The notes: generated by a model from the letters alone, not told the origin. A stretch of DNA of 46,601 nucleotides from Arthrobacter sp. efr-133-R2A-120 (GCF_030209835.1 NZ_JARVRF010000040.1:1-46601), one strand, 5' to 3'. Positions 25,370 through 33,218 are shown, numbered from the stretch's first letter. Numbers and translations: made by a program.

Positions 25370-26323
25370 TTGGCTCAGGGCAGCAGTTCCCACTATCAGA
25401 TCCTCCGGGTCCCCGTCACTGCGACGGACAAGGAGATCAAAGTGGCCTACCGGAAGGCCGCGAGGAACGCCCACCCGGACCATGGCGGGGATCCTGAGGT
25501 CTTTCGGGAGGTCACGCTCGCGTACGAGACCCTGATTGATCCCAAGCGACGCGCGGAGTACGACCGTCGCTATGCGAGCGGCACCTCCGGCAGGGCGAAC
25601 CCCTTCCCTACGCAAAGGCCGGACTACGGCGGCACCGGCGCTCCGGGGCCGGAAACCCGCGCCGGGGTCCACAGGCCGAATGCCCCGCGCAACACGGCCG
25701 GCGACGCCCCCGTCTATGTGCCGCCCTTCGATGATCCCCACGAGGTGCCGCTGCTCTCCAAGGGCGAGGCCGCCTTGCAGATCCACGGGATTCCCCGGAA
25801 GCGTGGGATCTTCGGCGCCGAAGCCCGCATTCAGCGCGAAATGCGGACCGTCCAGCTCATCAGCCGCCAAATCCTGCCTGCCATCCCCTCAGCCCGGCTC
25901 ATCAACGGGCTCCGCTCCCCCTCGGACGACAGCCACATCGATCATGCCCTGCTTGCCGGCTACCGCCTGGCGCTCATCGGTTCCATGCTGCTGCCCAAGG
26001 GCGCCTATGCCTGGGACGGCGTGGCGCTCAAGCACGGCGGCCGTTCGGTACCGCCACCCCAGCTCGAGCTGATCGTGCGCCACATGCAGGAGATCTTCCC
26101 GGAACTGAATGTGACGGGTTGGGTAGTAGTCCACAGCCCGGACGGCAACCCGCACGAGCCGGTCATCGACCACTACCGGCGCACGGACGTCGACTTCGGT
26201 TCGGTCCAGATCGTCAATGCCTCCGGGCTGGCCCGCGGCCTCAAGCAGTTCCTGAGTTCAGGCCCCGTGCCCAACACCGTAGTTGTCCCGGTCCTGGCCC
26301 GGCTTCTGCGCGGCATGCACTGA
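25370..26323 (+). CDS. J-domain protein with conserved C-terminal domain
   Basis: This 317-residue protein has an N-terminal DnaJ domain: HYQILRVPVTATDKEIKVAYRK, HPD in NAHPDHGGD, then YETLIDPKRRAEYDRRY. The HPD motif should stimulate DnaK ATPase activity. A Pro/Gly linker (about 70-115) leads to a conserved C-terminal region with SHIDHALLAGYRLALIGSMLLPKGAYAWDG, which recalls NERD-type domains (IDH, then a hydrophobic strand) but without a clear catalytic Glu-x-Lys. No zinc-finger or substrate-binding DnaJ domains are present. The start TTG 25370 follows AGAAAGG; a TTG at 25304 is also open. It is divergent from the lipid kinase gene. Confidence 0.82.
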   Translation: MAQGSSSHYQILRVPVTATDKEIKVAYRKAARNAHPDHGGDPEVFREVTLAYETLIDPKRRAEYDRRYASGTSGRANPFPTQRPDYGGTGAPGPETRAGVHRPNAPRNTAGDAPVYVPPFDDPHEVPLLSKGEAALQIHGIPRKRGIFGAEARIQREMRTVQLISRQILPAIPSARLINGLRSPSDDSHIDHALLAGYRLALIGSMLLPKGAYAWDGVALKHGGRSVPPPQLELIVRHMQEIFPELNVTGWVVVHSPDGNPHEPVIDHYRRTDVDFGSVQIVNASGLARGLKQFLSSGPVPNTVVVPVLARLLRGMH

Positions 26324-26367
26324 GCCTGCAGGAACAACCCTGTATTTTCGCTGGCTAGGATTGATAC

Positions 26368-26835
26368 GTGTTCCGCATCCTCTTCCACACCCCTGAAATC
26401 CCGGGCAACACGGGAAACGCCATCCGGCTCGCCGCCATCACAGGCGCGGAGCTCCATCTCGTGGAGCCGCTGGGCTTCGACTTCTCCGACGCAAAGCTGC
26501 GCCGCGCGGGGCTCGACTACCACGACCTCGCGGTGGTCACGGTGCACAAGGACATCGAGGCTGCCTGGGCGGCTTTGCAGCCCGAGCGCGTCTTCGCATT
26601 CACGTCCGACGGCGAATCCTCCTATACGGACATTGCTTACGAGGAGGGCGACGTCCTGATGTTCGGACCCGAGTCCGTCGGGCTTCCCGACTGGCTGAAG
26701 CAGGACCCGCACGTCACGGCCCGCGTTCGGCTCCCCATGCTGCCGTCCCTCCGCTCGCTGAACCTTGCCAATGCCGCCTCCATCGCGGTGTACGAGGCCT
26801 GGCGCCAACACGGTTTTGCGGGCGCGAAGCTCTAG
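26368..26835 (+). CDS. trmL: tRNA (cytidine/uridine-34 2'-O)-methyltransferase TrmL
   Basis: This 155-residue SPOUT methyltransferase modifies the wobble 2'-OH of two leucine tRNAs in E. coli. Family motifs are present: PEIPGNTGNAIRLAAITGAELHLVEPLGF at the start, LMFGPESVGLP (motif 2), and RLPMLPSLRSLNLANAASIAVYEAWRQ (motif 3, the knot). Length is typical. The GTG start at 26368 is preceded by TAGGAT at 26356-26361, a -10-like hexamer that would put transcription start at or near the GTG, so the mRNA may be leaderless. It lies 44 bp after the J-domain gene. Confidence 0.93.
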   Translation: MFRILFHTPEIPGNTGNAIRLAAITGAELHLVEPLGFDFSDAKLRRAGLDYHDLAVVTVHKDIEAAWAALQPERVFAFTSDGESSYTDIAYEEGDVLMFGPESVGLPDWLKQDPHVTARVRLPMLPSLRSLNLANAASIAVYEAWRQHGFAGAKL

Positions 26836-26885
26836 CAGCCCGGCCTAACAGCCCGGACATCCGCATGGTCACCTCGGCGGATCAC

Positions 26886-26912
26886 CCATCCAACGCTCCC
26901 CCTGCGCCGAAT
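26886..26912 (+). promoter_or_regulatory. SigK-type promoter
   Basis: CCATCC (26886-26891), a 15-bp spacer and CCGAAT (26907-26912) equal both hexamers reported for M. tuberculosis SigK promoters, though the spacer is slightly short. Transcription would begin near 26919, giving an untranslated leader of about 80 nt before the GTG at 27000. This points to SigK autoregulation and rules out starts at or before 26865. Confidence 0.6.
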
Positions 26913-26999
26913 ACCCTGTGCAGGCACCAACAGCCTGGGCAGGCATCTGGCCTGCGAAGCAAGGGGGCCGGTGCAGCGACGGCCGCGGAAGGGGCGCAG

Positions 27000-27665
27000 G
27001 TGACCACTCTCAAGACGCGCGGTGCTTCTGGTACTGCGAAGGTCACGGGCAACCTAAGCTGGACGGTGATGGATACACCGAATGTGCGAGGCCCCGAGGC
27101 CCCCGGCCTGATTGCCGGCTCGAACGCGCAGCTTGCGGAATTGCTGGGCTTGATGGCCGACGGCGACCGCGGCGCTTTCAGCGAGTTCTACCGGCTCACG
27201 GCGCGGCGTGTCTTCGGTATGGCCAAGCGTGTCTTGGTGGATGCGGGCCTGAGCGAGGATACCACCCAGGAAGTTTTCATCCAGGTCTGGCAGAACGCGG
27301 CCAAATTCGATCCCGAGGCGGGCAGCCCGCTCGCGTGGCTCATGACGATCACCCACCGGCGCGCGATCGACCGCGTCCGCTCGGCCCAGTCCGCCACGGA
27401 TCGCGAGGCGAAATATGGTGCCGCGAGCCAACTCCTTGACCACGATTCAGTGGAAGAAGAAGCCAACAGCCGGCTTGAGGCCGAGGCGGTCACCCGTTGC
27501 CTTGGCACCCTGACGGAAACACAATTGGAATCCGTGCGGCTCGCCTACTATGGCGGGCTTACGTACCGGGAAGTCGCCGAACAACTCGGGGCCGCGATTC
27601 CGACCATCAAGTCCCGCATCCGCGATGGACTTCTCCGACTCAAGACCTGTCTGGGGGTGAGCTGA
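27000..27665 (+). CDS. sigK: ECF RNA polymerase sigma factor SigK
   Basis: This 221-residue group IV sigma factor has region 2 AFSEFYRLTARRVFGMAKRVLVDAGLSEDTTQEVFIQVWQN with LAWLMTITHRRAIDRVRS, and region 4 LTETQLESVRLAYYGGLTYREVAEQLGAAIPTIKSRIRDGLLRL. It is close to mycobacterial SigK in sequence and in having an RskA-type anti-sigma gene directly downstream (1 bp gap). The GTG at 27000 follows GGAAGGGGCG. An ATG at 27069 (MDTPNVRG) is an alternative that still keeps the conserved domains. The open frame from 26865 is rejected because the putative promoter lies inside it. Confidence 0.9.
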   Translation: MTTLKTRGASGTAKVTGNLSWTVMDTPNVRGPEAPGLIAGSNAQLAELLGLMADGDRGAFSEFYRLTARRVFGMAKRVLVDAGLSEDTTQEVFIQVWQNAAKFDPEAGSPLAWLMTITHRRAIDRVRSAQSATDREAKYGAASQLLDHDSVEEEANSRLEAEAVTRCLGTLTETQLESVRLAYYGGLTYREVAEQLGAAIPTIKSRIRDGLLRLKTCLGVS

Positions 27666-27666
27666 C

Positions 27667-28542
27667 ATGACCGAACACGATGACAACAAGCAGAACTTCG
27701 GGAAGGAAGGCCTCCGCAGGATGTTCGCCGGCGATATAGCCACTGACCTTGCCGAAGGCCGCGTCCTGGAGCTTGCCGAGATCTATGCCCTCGACGCCTT
27801 GAGCGACACCGAGCGGGCGGAAATCGACAACTACATTGCCACGGCGCCTGAACGCTCGGCGTTCCTCGAGCGGGTCCGGCAGTCACGCGAAACCCTCGCC
27901 ACTTCCTTCGCCGACGAGGCCGAACCGCGGCCCGGGCTCTTGCAGGACATCCTGAGGCAGCTCCCGGAACAACCACTCGCACAAGCCGGCGCAGTGTCCG
28001 CGCCATCGTCGGTTCCCGAACTGCCTGCCAGTGCCACTATGGAAGTTACCCCCGACGTCGTTGACCTTGCCGCGGCACGGAGCCGACGGGATCGCCGACG
28101 CTTCGGCGGCGTCCGTGGTTGGGTGGCAGCCGCTGCAGCGGCCGCGGTCATTGCGCTTGGCGGTGTAGGCGTGGGCGTCTACGTAGCCGGGCAGAACGAT
28201 CCTGTGAACCAAGTACTGCAAGCCAGCGATGTCCGGCAAGCCACCGTCGATGTCAACGGCGGCGGTACCGCCACCGTGTCCATCTCCAGCTCGAAGAACG
28301 CTGTGGTGGTCCGTATGAACGGAGTTCCCGCTCCCCCCGCCGGCAAGGTCTATCAGATGTGGCTTATTCCCAAGGACGGCTCCGACCCTGTATCACAGGG
28401 ACTCATGGACGCCCAGGCCTTGAGCCATCCGGCGGTTGTCTCCGGCATTTCCAGCGCGGCGGCCATAGGCATCACGGTGGAACCCGTGGGCGGCTCCAAG
28501 AAACCGACACTCCCGACGGTCGCAGCAGCGCCTCTCACGTAG
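27667..28542 (+). CDS. rskA: Anti-sigma factor RskA
   Basis: This 291-residue single-pass membrane protein binds SigK through its cytosolic N-terminal domain (about 28-110; ELAEIYALDALSDTERAEIDNYIA is the anti-sigma zinc-free helical signature). The TM helix is at about 158-178 (VAAAAAAAVIALGGVGVGVYVAG). The extracytoplasmic RskA C-terminal domain has VVVRMNGVPAPPAGKVYQMWLI and SAAAIGITVEPVGGSKKPT. Family members are cleaved by regulated intramembrane proteolysis to release the sigma factor. The ATG is 1 bp after the sigK stop, indicating cotranscription. Confidence 0.93.
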   Translation: MTEHDDNKQNFGKEGLRRMFAGDIATDLAEGRVLELAEIYALDALSDTERAEIDNYIATAPERSAFLERVRQSRETLATSFADEAEPRPGLLQDILRQLPEQPLAQAGAVSAPSSVPELPASATMEVTPDVVDLAAARSRRDRRRFGGVRGWVAAAAAAAVIALGGVGVGVYVAGQNDPVNQVLQASDVRQATVDVNGGGTATVSISSSKNAVVVRMNGVPAPPAGKVYQMWLIPKDGSDPVSQGLMDAQALSHPAVVSGISSAAAIGITVEPVGGSKKPTLPTVAAAPLT

Positions 28543-28587
28543 CAGCAACGGGACCGTGTCCGGCCAAGGGGTTCCTGACGGCGGGGC

Positions 28588-28618
28588 TTGACCTTGACGT
28601 AACGTCAACTTCTACGCT
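28588..28618 (+). promoter_or_regulatory. MerR-type promoter with 19-bp spacer
   Basis: TTGACC (28588-28593) and TACGCT (28613-28618) are separated by 19 bp, the overlong spacer typical of MerR-activated promoters. The spacer holds the perfect palindrome TTGACGT-A-ACGTCAA (28594-28608). The ATG at 28625 is 7 bp past the -10, so the mRNA should be leaderless. This fits autoregulation by the MerR protein encoded here. Confidence 0.72.
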
Positions 28619-28624
28619 GGATAC

Positions 28625-29386
28625 ATGAAGCAGGACAAGGCAGATACTTGGACCATTTCCGAGCTGGCCAAGGCCAGCAAGGTTTCCTCGCGGACCTTGC
28701 GCCACTATGACCAGCTCGGGCTCTTGGAGCCTGCCCACACGGGACACAACGGCTACCGGTACTACGGCCAGCCTGAGCTGCTGCGCCTGCAGCGGATCCT
28801 TCTGCTTCGTGAACTTGGCCTTGGGCTCGAGACCATCGGCGAAGTTCTGGATGGCCAGGCCGATCCTGTGGAGGCACTTGCCGTGCACAGGAACTGGCTG
28901 CTGGCCGAGCGCGACCGACTGGACCGGATGTCCCGGACGGTCGACGCCACTATCGCAGCACTACGCCAAGGAGAAACCATGACCGCGGAGAACATCTTCA
29001 AGGATTTCGACAGCAACCCCTACGAAGCCGAGGCGCGCGAGCGCTGGGGCGATCGGGCCGTCGAGGAGAGCAAGGCCCGGCATTCGGCCATGACAACGGC
29101 CCAAAAACAGGCCTTCATGGAGGAGTACGCGGACCTGAACCAGGATCTCGCCCGCTGCTTCGACGCAGCCCTTCCGGCGGACCACCCGGACGTCCAGGCA
29201 GCCGTCGGCCGGCATTACAAGTGGATCTGCGCCAGTTGGACGCCAAACGCCGAATCCTACGTAGGCCTGGGACAGATGTACGTGGACGACCCCCGGTTCA
29301 CCGCCAATTACGACAAGGTCCGGGTCGGTCTGGCGCCCTACCTGCTGGAAGGCATCAAGGTCTACGCAGGGGAAAACCTCAGTTAG
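28625..29386 (+). CDS. MerR family regulator with TipAS domain
   Basis: This 253-residue activator has an N-terminal MerR winged helix (WTISELAKASKVSSRTLRHYDQLGLLEP, then GYRYYGQPELLRLQRILLLRELGLGLETI), a long dimerisation helix (about 85-118), and a C-terminal TipAS antibiotic-recognition domain (EARERWGDRAVEESKARHSAM ... GLGQMYVDDPRFTANYDKV). TipA-type proteins sense drugs such as thiopeptides and activate their own promoter and efflux genes. No efflux gene is adjacent, so other targets are unknown. The promoter structure at 28588-28618 supports autoregulation. Confidence 0.93.
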   Translation: MKQDKADTWTISELAKASKVSSRTLRHYDQLGLLEPAHTGHNGYRYYGQPELLRLQRILLLRELGLGLETIGEVLDGQADPVEALAVHRNWLLAERDRLDRMSRTVDATIAALRQGETMTAENIFKDFDSNPYEAEARERWGDRAVEESKARHSAMTTAQKQAFMEEYADLNQDLARCFDAALPADHPDVQAAVGRHYKWICASWTPNAESYVGLGQMYVDDPRFTANYDKVRVGLAPYLLEGIKVYAGENLS

Positions 29387-29405
29387 GCCGTTCCTCCTGA
29401 AAAGC

Positions 29406-29455
29406 ACGACGGCGGCCCGTCCCCACTGGAAACATAGGGGACGGGCCGCCGTCGT
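29406..29455. terminator. Bidirectional terminator hairpin
   Basis: A perfect 19-bp stem (29406-29424 with 29437-29455; outer bases ACGACGGCGG) and 12-nt loop lies between the convergent MerR and gluconate permease genes. Confidence 0.9.
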
Positions 29456-29476
29456 ACTGGCTGCTAAGCGGCCCCG

Positions 29477-30850
29477 CTAAATAATCAGCGAGAGCACCAT
29501 GATGAAGGCGAAGGCGACCACCGAGATGAGCGTCTCCATCACTGACCAGGTCTTGAACGTCTGCCCGACCGTCAGCCCGAAGAGTTCCTTCACGAGCCAG
29601 AATCCGGCGTCGTTGACGTGGGACAGGAAGAGCGAGCCGGCACCGATGGCCAAGGCAAGGAGTGCCGCGTGTGTCGGGCTCAGGCTGCTCGCCAACGGAG
29701 CCACGATGCCGGCCGCCGTCACTGTGGCGACAGTTGCCGAACCTGTGGCCAGGCGGAGCGCCACAGCCACAATGAAGCCCAGGACCAGTACGGACATATT
29801 GGCGCCCTCGGCCCATTTCTTGACGGCGTCACCGACGCCTGCACCGATGAGGGTCTGCTTGAAGCCGCCGCCTGCGCCGACGATCAGCAGGATCGCGGCG
29901 ATGGGGCCGAGGCTGTTGCCGAGCTTTGCGGTGATCTTGCTGCCGGTGAAGCCGACGGCGTAGCCGAAGGTCACCATGGCCGCGAGCACTGCCAAGGTCA
30001 TCGCCACGAGGGGCTGGCCAACGAAGTCCAGGACGGTGCGGATCATGGGAGCGTGAGCGGCGTCGGGCCAGACAATGTCCGCGACGGCCTTCAGCAGCAT
30101 GAGCACGACCGGGAAAATGATGGTCAGCAACGTGACGAGGAAGGTCGGCTGGCGCTTGACCTCGCTGAGGTCGACGGCGTGCTTGGTGTCCACGCCGCCG
30201 GCCACCGCGGGGGCATCCACGGGAACCCAGCGCGCGGCCAGACGGGAAAACAGCGGTCCGCAAATGATCACGGTGGGGACGGCCACCAGGAGCCCCAACG
30301 CCAGGGTGGTGCCCAGTTCAGCCTTCACTGCACTGACGGCGATGAGCGGCCCGGGGTGCGGCGGGATCAAGCCGTGCAACACAGACAGCCCTGCGAGCGC
30401 CGGAATGGCAATGCGCATGAGCTTCATCTGCGAGCGCTGGGTGACCAGGACGATCACCGGAAGCAGCAGGACGAGGCCGATCTCGAAGAACATCGGGAGG
30501 CCGATGATGACCGCAACCAAGGTGATCATCCAGACCACCTTGTTGCCCTTGGCCTTTTCAAGCAGGGTATCGACTACCCGGTTTGCGCCGCCGGAGTCCG
30601 CCAGGAGCTTGCCCAGCATGGCGCCGAGCGCAATCAGGAGGCCGACCTCCTTGAGGACGCCGCCCACTCCGTCTTCGAAGTTGCTAACGACCTTGTCGAG
30701 CCCGACTCCGGATGCCAGGCCGACGAAGGCCGAGCCGAGTACCAAGGAGAGGAAGGGGTGGACCTTGAATTTGGCGATCAGCAGGACGATCAGCGCAATG
30801 CCGATGGCCGCGACCACGAGGAGTTGGGTATCGTGCGCGGTCCAGTTCAC
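29477..30850 (-). CDS. gntP: Gluconate:H+ symporter, GntP family
   Basis: This 457-residue transporter has about 12-14 hydrophobic segments. Family stretches are VHPFLSLVLGSAFVGLASGVGLDKVVSNFEDGVGGVLKEVGLLIALGAMLGKLL and LHGLIPPHPGPLIAVSAVKAELG. It imports gluconate for phosphorylation by the kinase encoded just upstream. The start is GTG 30850 (MNWTAHDTQ), overlapping the gntK stop by 4 bp (GTGA), so the two are coupled. It is the last gene before the 29406-29455 terminator. Confidence 0.95.
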   Translation of the reverse strand: MNWTAHDTQLLVVAAIGIALIVLLIAKFKVHPFLSLVLGSAFVGLASGVGLDKVVSNFEDGVGGVLKEVGLLIALGAMLGKLLADSGGANRVVDTLLEKAKGNKVVWMITLVAVIIGLPMFFEIGLVLLLPVIVLVTQRSQMKLMRIAIPALAGLSVLHGLIPPHPGPLIAVSAVKAELGTTLALGLLVAVPTVIICGPLFSRLAARWVPVDAPAVAGGVDTKHAVDLSEVKRQPTFLVTLLTIIFPVVLMLLKAVADIVWPDAAHAPMIRTVLDFVGQPLVAMTLAVLAAMVTFGYAVGFTGSKITAKLGNSLGPIAAILLIVGAGGGFKQTLIGAGVGDAVKKWAEGANMSVLVLGFIVAVALRLATGSATVATVTAAGIVAPLASSLSPTHAALLALAIGAGSLFLSHVNDAGFWLVKELFGLTVGQTFKTWSVMETLISVVAFAFIMVLSLII

Positions 30851-31392
30851 GCAGCGCCACCGACCGGGTGGGCCTGCTGTGCCTCAAGGCCGAGCCGTTC
30901 GATGATTTCGTCTGCCTCTTCGGCCGGAGAAGCGGAGACGCACAGCGAGATGTGGTTCTCATCCTCGGTGGGCGCCTCGAGTGCGTCGAACTGGGATTCC
31001 AGCAGCGAGGCAGGCATGAAGTGCCCGTGGCGTGAAGCCAGCCGGTCGGAAATCTTGTCCTTGCTCCCCTGGAGGAAGACGAACACGACGCCCTCGCCGC
31101 GCAGGACATCCCGGTAGCGCTTCTTCAAGGCCGAGCACGTGATGATGCCGGGCTTTCCTTCTGCGGTGCGCTCCCTGATCCAATCGGCAATGATGTCCAG
31201 CCAGGGCCAACGGTCCTCATCGCTGAGTGCCTGTCCTGCCTGCATCTTTGCCACGTTCGCTTCCGGGTGCAGGTCGTCGCCTTCGGCGAGGTCCCAACCC
31301 AGCCGGCCGGCCAAGACGCCGGCCACTGTCGATTTACCGGAACCGGACACGCCCATGATTACCAATACCGGTTGCTGTGCAGTCTTCGCCAT
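30847..31392 (-). CDS. gntK: Gluconokinase
   Basis: This 181-residue P-loop kinase phosphorylates gluconate to 6-phosphogluconate, feeding the pentose phosphate pathway. The Walker A is GVSGSGKST. EGDDLHPEANVAKMQAGQALSDEDRWPWLD is the substrate-binding signature, with ITCSALKKRYRDVLR and GHFMPASLLESQFDALE following. The ATG at 31392 follows GAGGAAGG; a TTG one codon upstream is also open. It is the first gene of gntK-gntP, behind a recognisable promoter and operator. Confidence 0.96.
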   Translation of the reverse strand: MAKTAQQPVLVIMGVSGSGKSTVAGVLAGRLGWDLAEGDDLHPEANVAKMQAGQALSDEDRWPWLDIIADWIRERTAEGKPGIITCSALKKRYRDVLRGEGVVFVFLQGSKDKISDRLASRHGHFMPASLLESQFDALEAPTEDENHISLCVSASPAEEADEIIERLGLEAQQAHPVGGAA

Positions 31393-31411
31393 CAAAGTCT
31401 GCCTTCCTCAA

Positions 31412-31426
31412 TTAAATATGATTTAA
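31412..31426 (-). promoter_or_regulatory. Palindrome in the gntK leader
   Basis: TTAAAT-ATG-ATTTAA is a perfect inverted repeat 20 bp upstream of the gntK ATG and just downstream of the predicted transcription start. Its AT-richness stands out. It may be a second operator for the gluconate genes. Confidence 0.45.
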
Positions 31427-31435
31427 ACGAGACTA

Positions 31436-31464
31436 AGCATATGACACAGGTAACACATCAGCAA
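31436..31464 (-). promoter_or_regulatory. gntK promoter with GntR-like operator in the spacer
   Basis: On the minus strand TTGCTG (31464-31459), a 17-bp spacer and TATGCT (31441-31436) form a housekeeping promoter. Positions 31456-31441 read GTGTTACCTGTGTCAT, resembling the TGTTACC...TAACAT-type operator of the LacI-family gluconate repressor GntR. The site fills the -35/-10 gap, as expected for repression. The regulator gene is not in the window. Confidence 0.58.
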
Positions 31465-31466
31465 TT

Positions 31467-32246
31467 TCAGAAACCGGCGATGGTTTGGGATCCGTTGACT
31501 TCCACCACATGGAAAGCCTCGGCGCTGCGCCCGTCGGGCATGCCGGCGCGCGAGCCATTGTGCCGGAGCATGCCCCGGACGGCCCGTTCCATGCCTTCCA
31601 GATCGGGGTGCTGGCTCGCGTGGATCCGGATCGCGGCCAGTTTCGCGTCTATGTGGTCAGTGACATCCACGAAATAGTTCTCACGGGCTTCTGGACCGGC
31701 GAAGAGCCACAGCCATGGCAGTTTGAAGGCCTCGAGACCACCTTCCGCCAGTTCCGGGTAAGCGAAGGGGTTCTCAAGCGCGGGGTACACCGCCCGGGTC
31801 ACGATCTCCCCCACTGCGAGGTGGTCGGGATGGCTCTTCTGGATCCTGTCCCAATTGCGTTCCGGGTGCATGGCCAGGACGACGTCGGGGCGTATTTCGC
31901 GGATGAGCTTCACCACTTGCTTGATGACCTCATGCGTCGGTTCAAGGTAGCCATCGCGCTCATGGAGGTAGTGCACATCGGTCACGCCGACGAGGGCAGC
32001 AGCCTGCCGCTGCTCCTCTGCGCGCATGGCGACGATCTCTTCGCGGTGGGCCGGATCGAAGCCTCCGGCGTCGCCGTCGGTCATGACGCAGTAGCTGACC
32101 TCGACGCCGGCAGCGGTCCAGGCAGCGATGGTGCCGGCCGCGCCAAAGTCGATGTCGTCCGGGTGGGCGGTAAAACAAAGCACCCGTTCAACGCGCTCCG
32201 TGGAGGCGTTGAACGGGCTCTTTGCTGACGTAGCGTCAGAAGACAA
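31467..32246 (-). CDS. PIG-L family deacetylase
   Basis: This 259-residue zinc-dependent N-acetylglucosamine-type deacetylase carries the AHPDD motif (CFTAHPDDIDFG, about 27-36) and the second metal motif SHPDHLAVG (about 139-147). The LmbE/PIG-L family includes MshB and Mca of mycothiol metabolism. This protein is shorter than MshB, so the exact substrate is uncertain. The TTG start at 32246 follows GGAAAGG within the end of etfA and lies 5 bp past the etfA stop, indicating cotranscription with etfB-etfA. It ends 3 bp from the gntK -35. Confidence 0.9.
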   Translation of the reverse strand: MSSDATSAKSPFNASTERVERVLCFTAHPDDIDFGAAGTIAAWTAAGVEVSYCVMTDGDAGGFDPAHREEIVAMRAEEQRQAAALVGVTDVHYLHERDGYLEPTHEVIKQVVKLIREIRPDVVLAMHPERNWDRIQKSHPDHLAVGEIVTRAVYPALENPFAYPELAEGGLEAFKLPWLWLFAGPEARENYFVDVTDHIDAKLAAIRIHASQHPDLEGMERAVRGMLRHNGSRAGMPDGRSAEAFHVVEVNGSQTIAGF

Positions 32247-32251
32247 AGGGA

Positions 32252-33205
32252 TCAGCCTTTCCGCTTTTTGATCTCTTCGGTGGCCTGCGGAACAACCTTG
32301 AAGAGGTCGCCGATGATGCCGAAGTCCGCGATTTCGAAGATCGGCGATTCCGCATCCTTGTTGATCGCGACGATGACCTTGGAGGTCTGCATCCCGGCCT
32401 TCTGCTGGATCGCTCCGGAGATGCCCGCCGAGATGTAGAGCTGCGGGGATACGGTCTTGCCAGTCTGGCCAACCTGGTAGTCATGGCCGATCCAGCCTGC
32501 GTCCGTGGCGGCACGGGAAGCCCCGAGCGCACCGCCCAACGCGTCGGCAAGTTCTTCCAAGGGACCGAAGTCGCCGTCGACGCCGCGTCCACCGGCAACC
32601 ACGATCCGGGCTTCCGTGAGCTCAGGACGCCCGCTGGCCGGCTTTTCCGCACGCCCGGTGACACGTGCGGCATTCGCGGTCGCATCGGCCGGGACGTCGA
32701 TAGTGACGGCCTCAGGGGTCCCCGCCGCGGCCGGGGCCTCGACGTCGACACTGTTCGGCTTGACCGTGAGCACGGCGACGGCGGTGCGCGCCTTGGCCGT
32801 GGTCGTGTACGAACCTGCAAGGACCGATTTGTGGGCCGTGCCGTCAGCGTCGACGCCCACGACATCGGTGATGACGCCGGCGTTGAGCTTCACGCCAAGA
32901 CGGGCCGCGATTTCCTTGCCGTCGGCTGTGTTCTCGAGCAGGACGGTCTCGGCCCCGGAGGCCGCAACTACCGCGGCAAGATACGCGGCTTTCGGGGCAA
33001 CCAGATAGTCGTCCAGGTCCGTGGCGGACGGACGGTAGAGAACCGTGGCTCCGTGCGCCCCCAAGGCGGCTGCGACGTCGTCGTGCAGTTCGCCGTTGAC
33101 GGCGACCACCGCTTGCCCGAGGGAATTGGCGATCGTCAGGAGTTCCAGGCTGCTCTTCTTGAGCGCCGCGCCCGGGTTGTCAATGAATACAAGTGCTTTT
33201 GCCAT
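32252..33205 (-). CDS. etfA: Electron transfer flavoprotein alpha subunit (copy 1)
   Basis: This 317-residue subunit carries the FAD-binding C-terminal domain (AGGRGV, then VGQTGKTVSPQLYISAGISGAIQQKAGM). ETF shuttles electrons from acyl-CoA dehydrogenases to the respiratory chain. Most EtfA proteins have GAIQH at the FAD contact; here Gln268 replaces that His, while copy 2 keeps it. The start is ATG 33205 (MAKALVFIDN); the frame to 33250 is spurious. It lies 13 bp after etfB. Together with the PIG-L gene, this order resembles the fixA-fixB neighbourhood of mycobacteria. Confidence 0.93.
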   Translation of the reverse strand: MAKALVFIDNPGAALKKSSLELLTIANSLGQAVVAVNGELHDDVAAALGAHGATVLYRPSATDLDDYLVAPKAAYLAAVVAASGAETVLLENTADGKEIAARLGVKLNAGVITDVVGVDADGTAHKSVLAGSYTTTAKARTAVAVLTVKPNSVDVEAPAAAGTPEAVTIDVPADATANAARVTGRAEKPASGRPELTEARIVVAGGRGVDGDFGPLEELADALGGALGASRAATDAGWIGHDYQVGQTGKTVSPQLYISAGISGAIQQKAGMQTSKVIVAINKDAESPIFEIADFGIIGDLFKVVPQATEEIKKRKG

Positions 33206-33218
33206 GTGCGGGATCCTC

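Noticed and set aside
26865..26999. N-terminal extension of SigK
   Set aside because: Non-conserved, and it contains the probable SigK promoter.
29618..31117. 499-codon plus-strand frame opposite gntP and gntK
   Set aside because: Antisense to two well-recognised genes; Gln/Asp/His-rich sequence with no domain.
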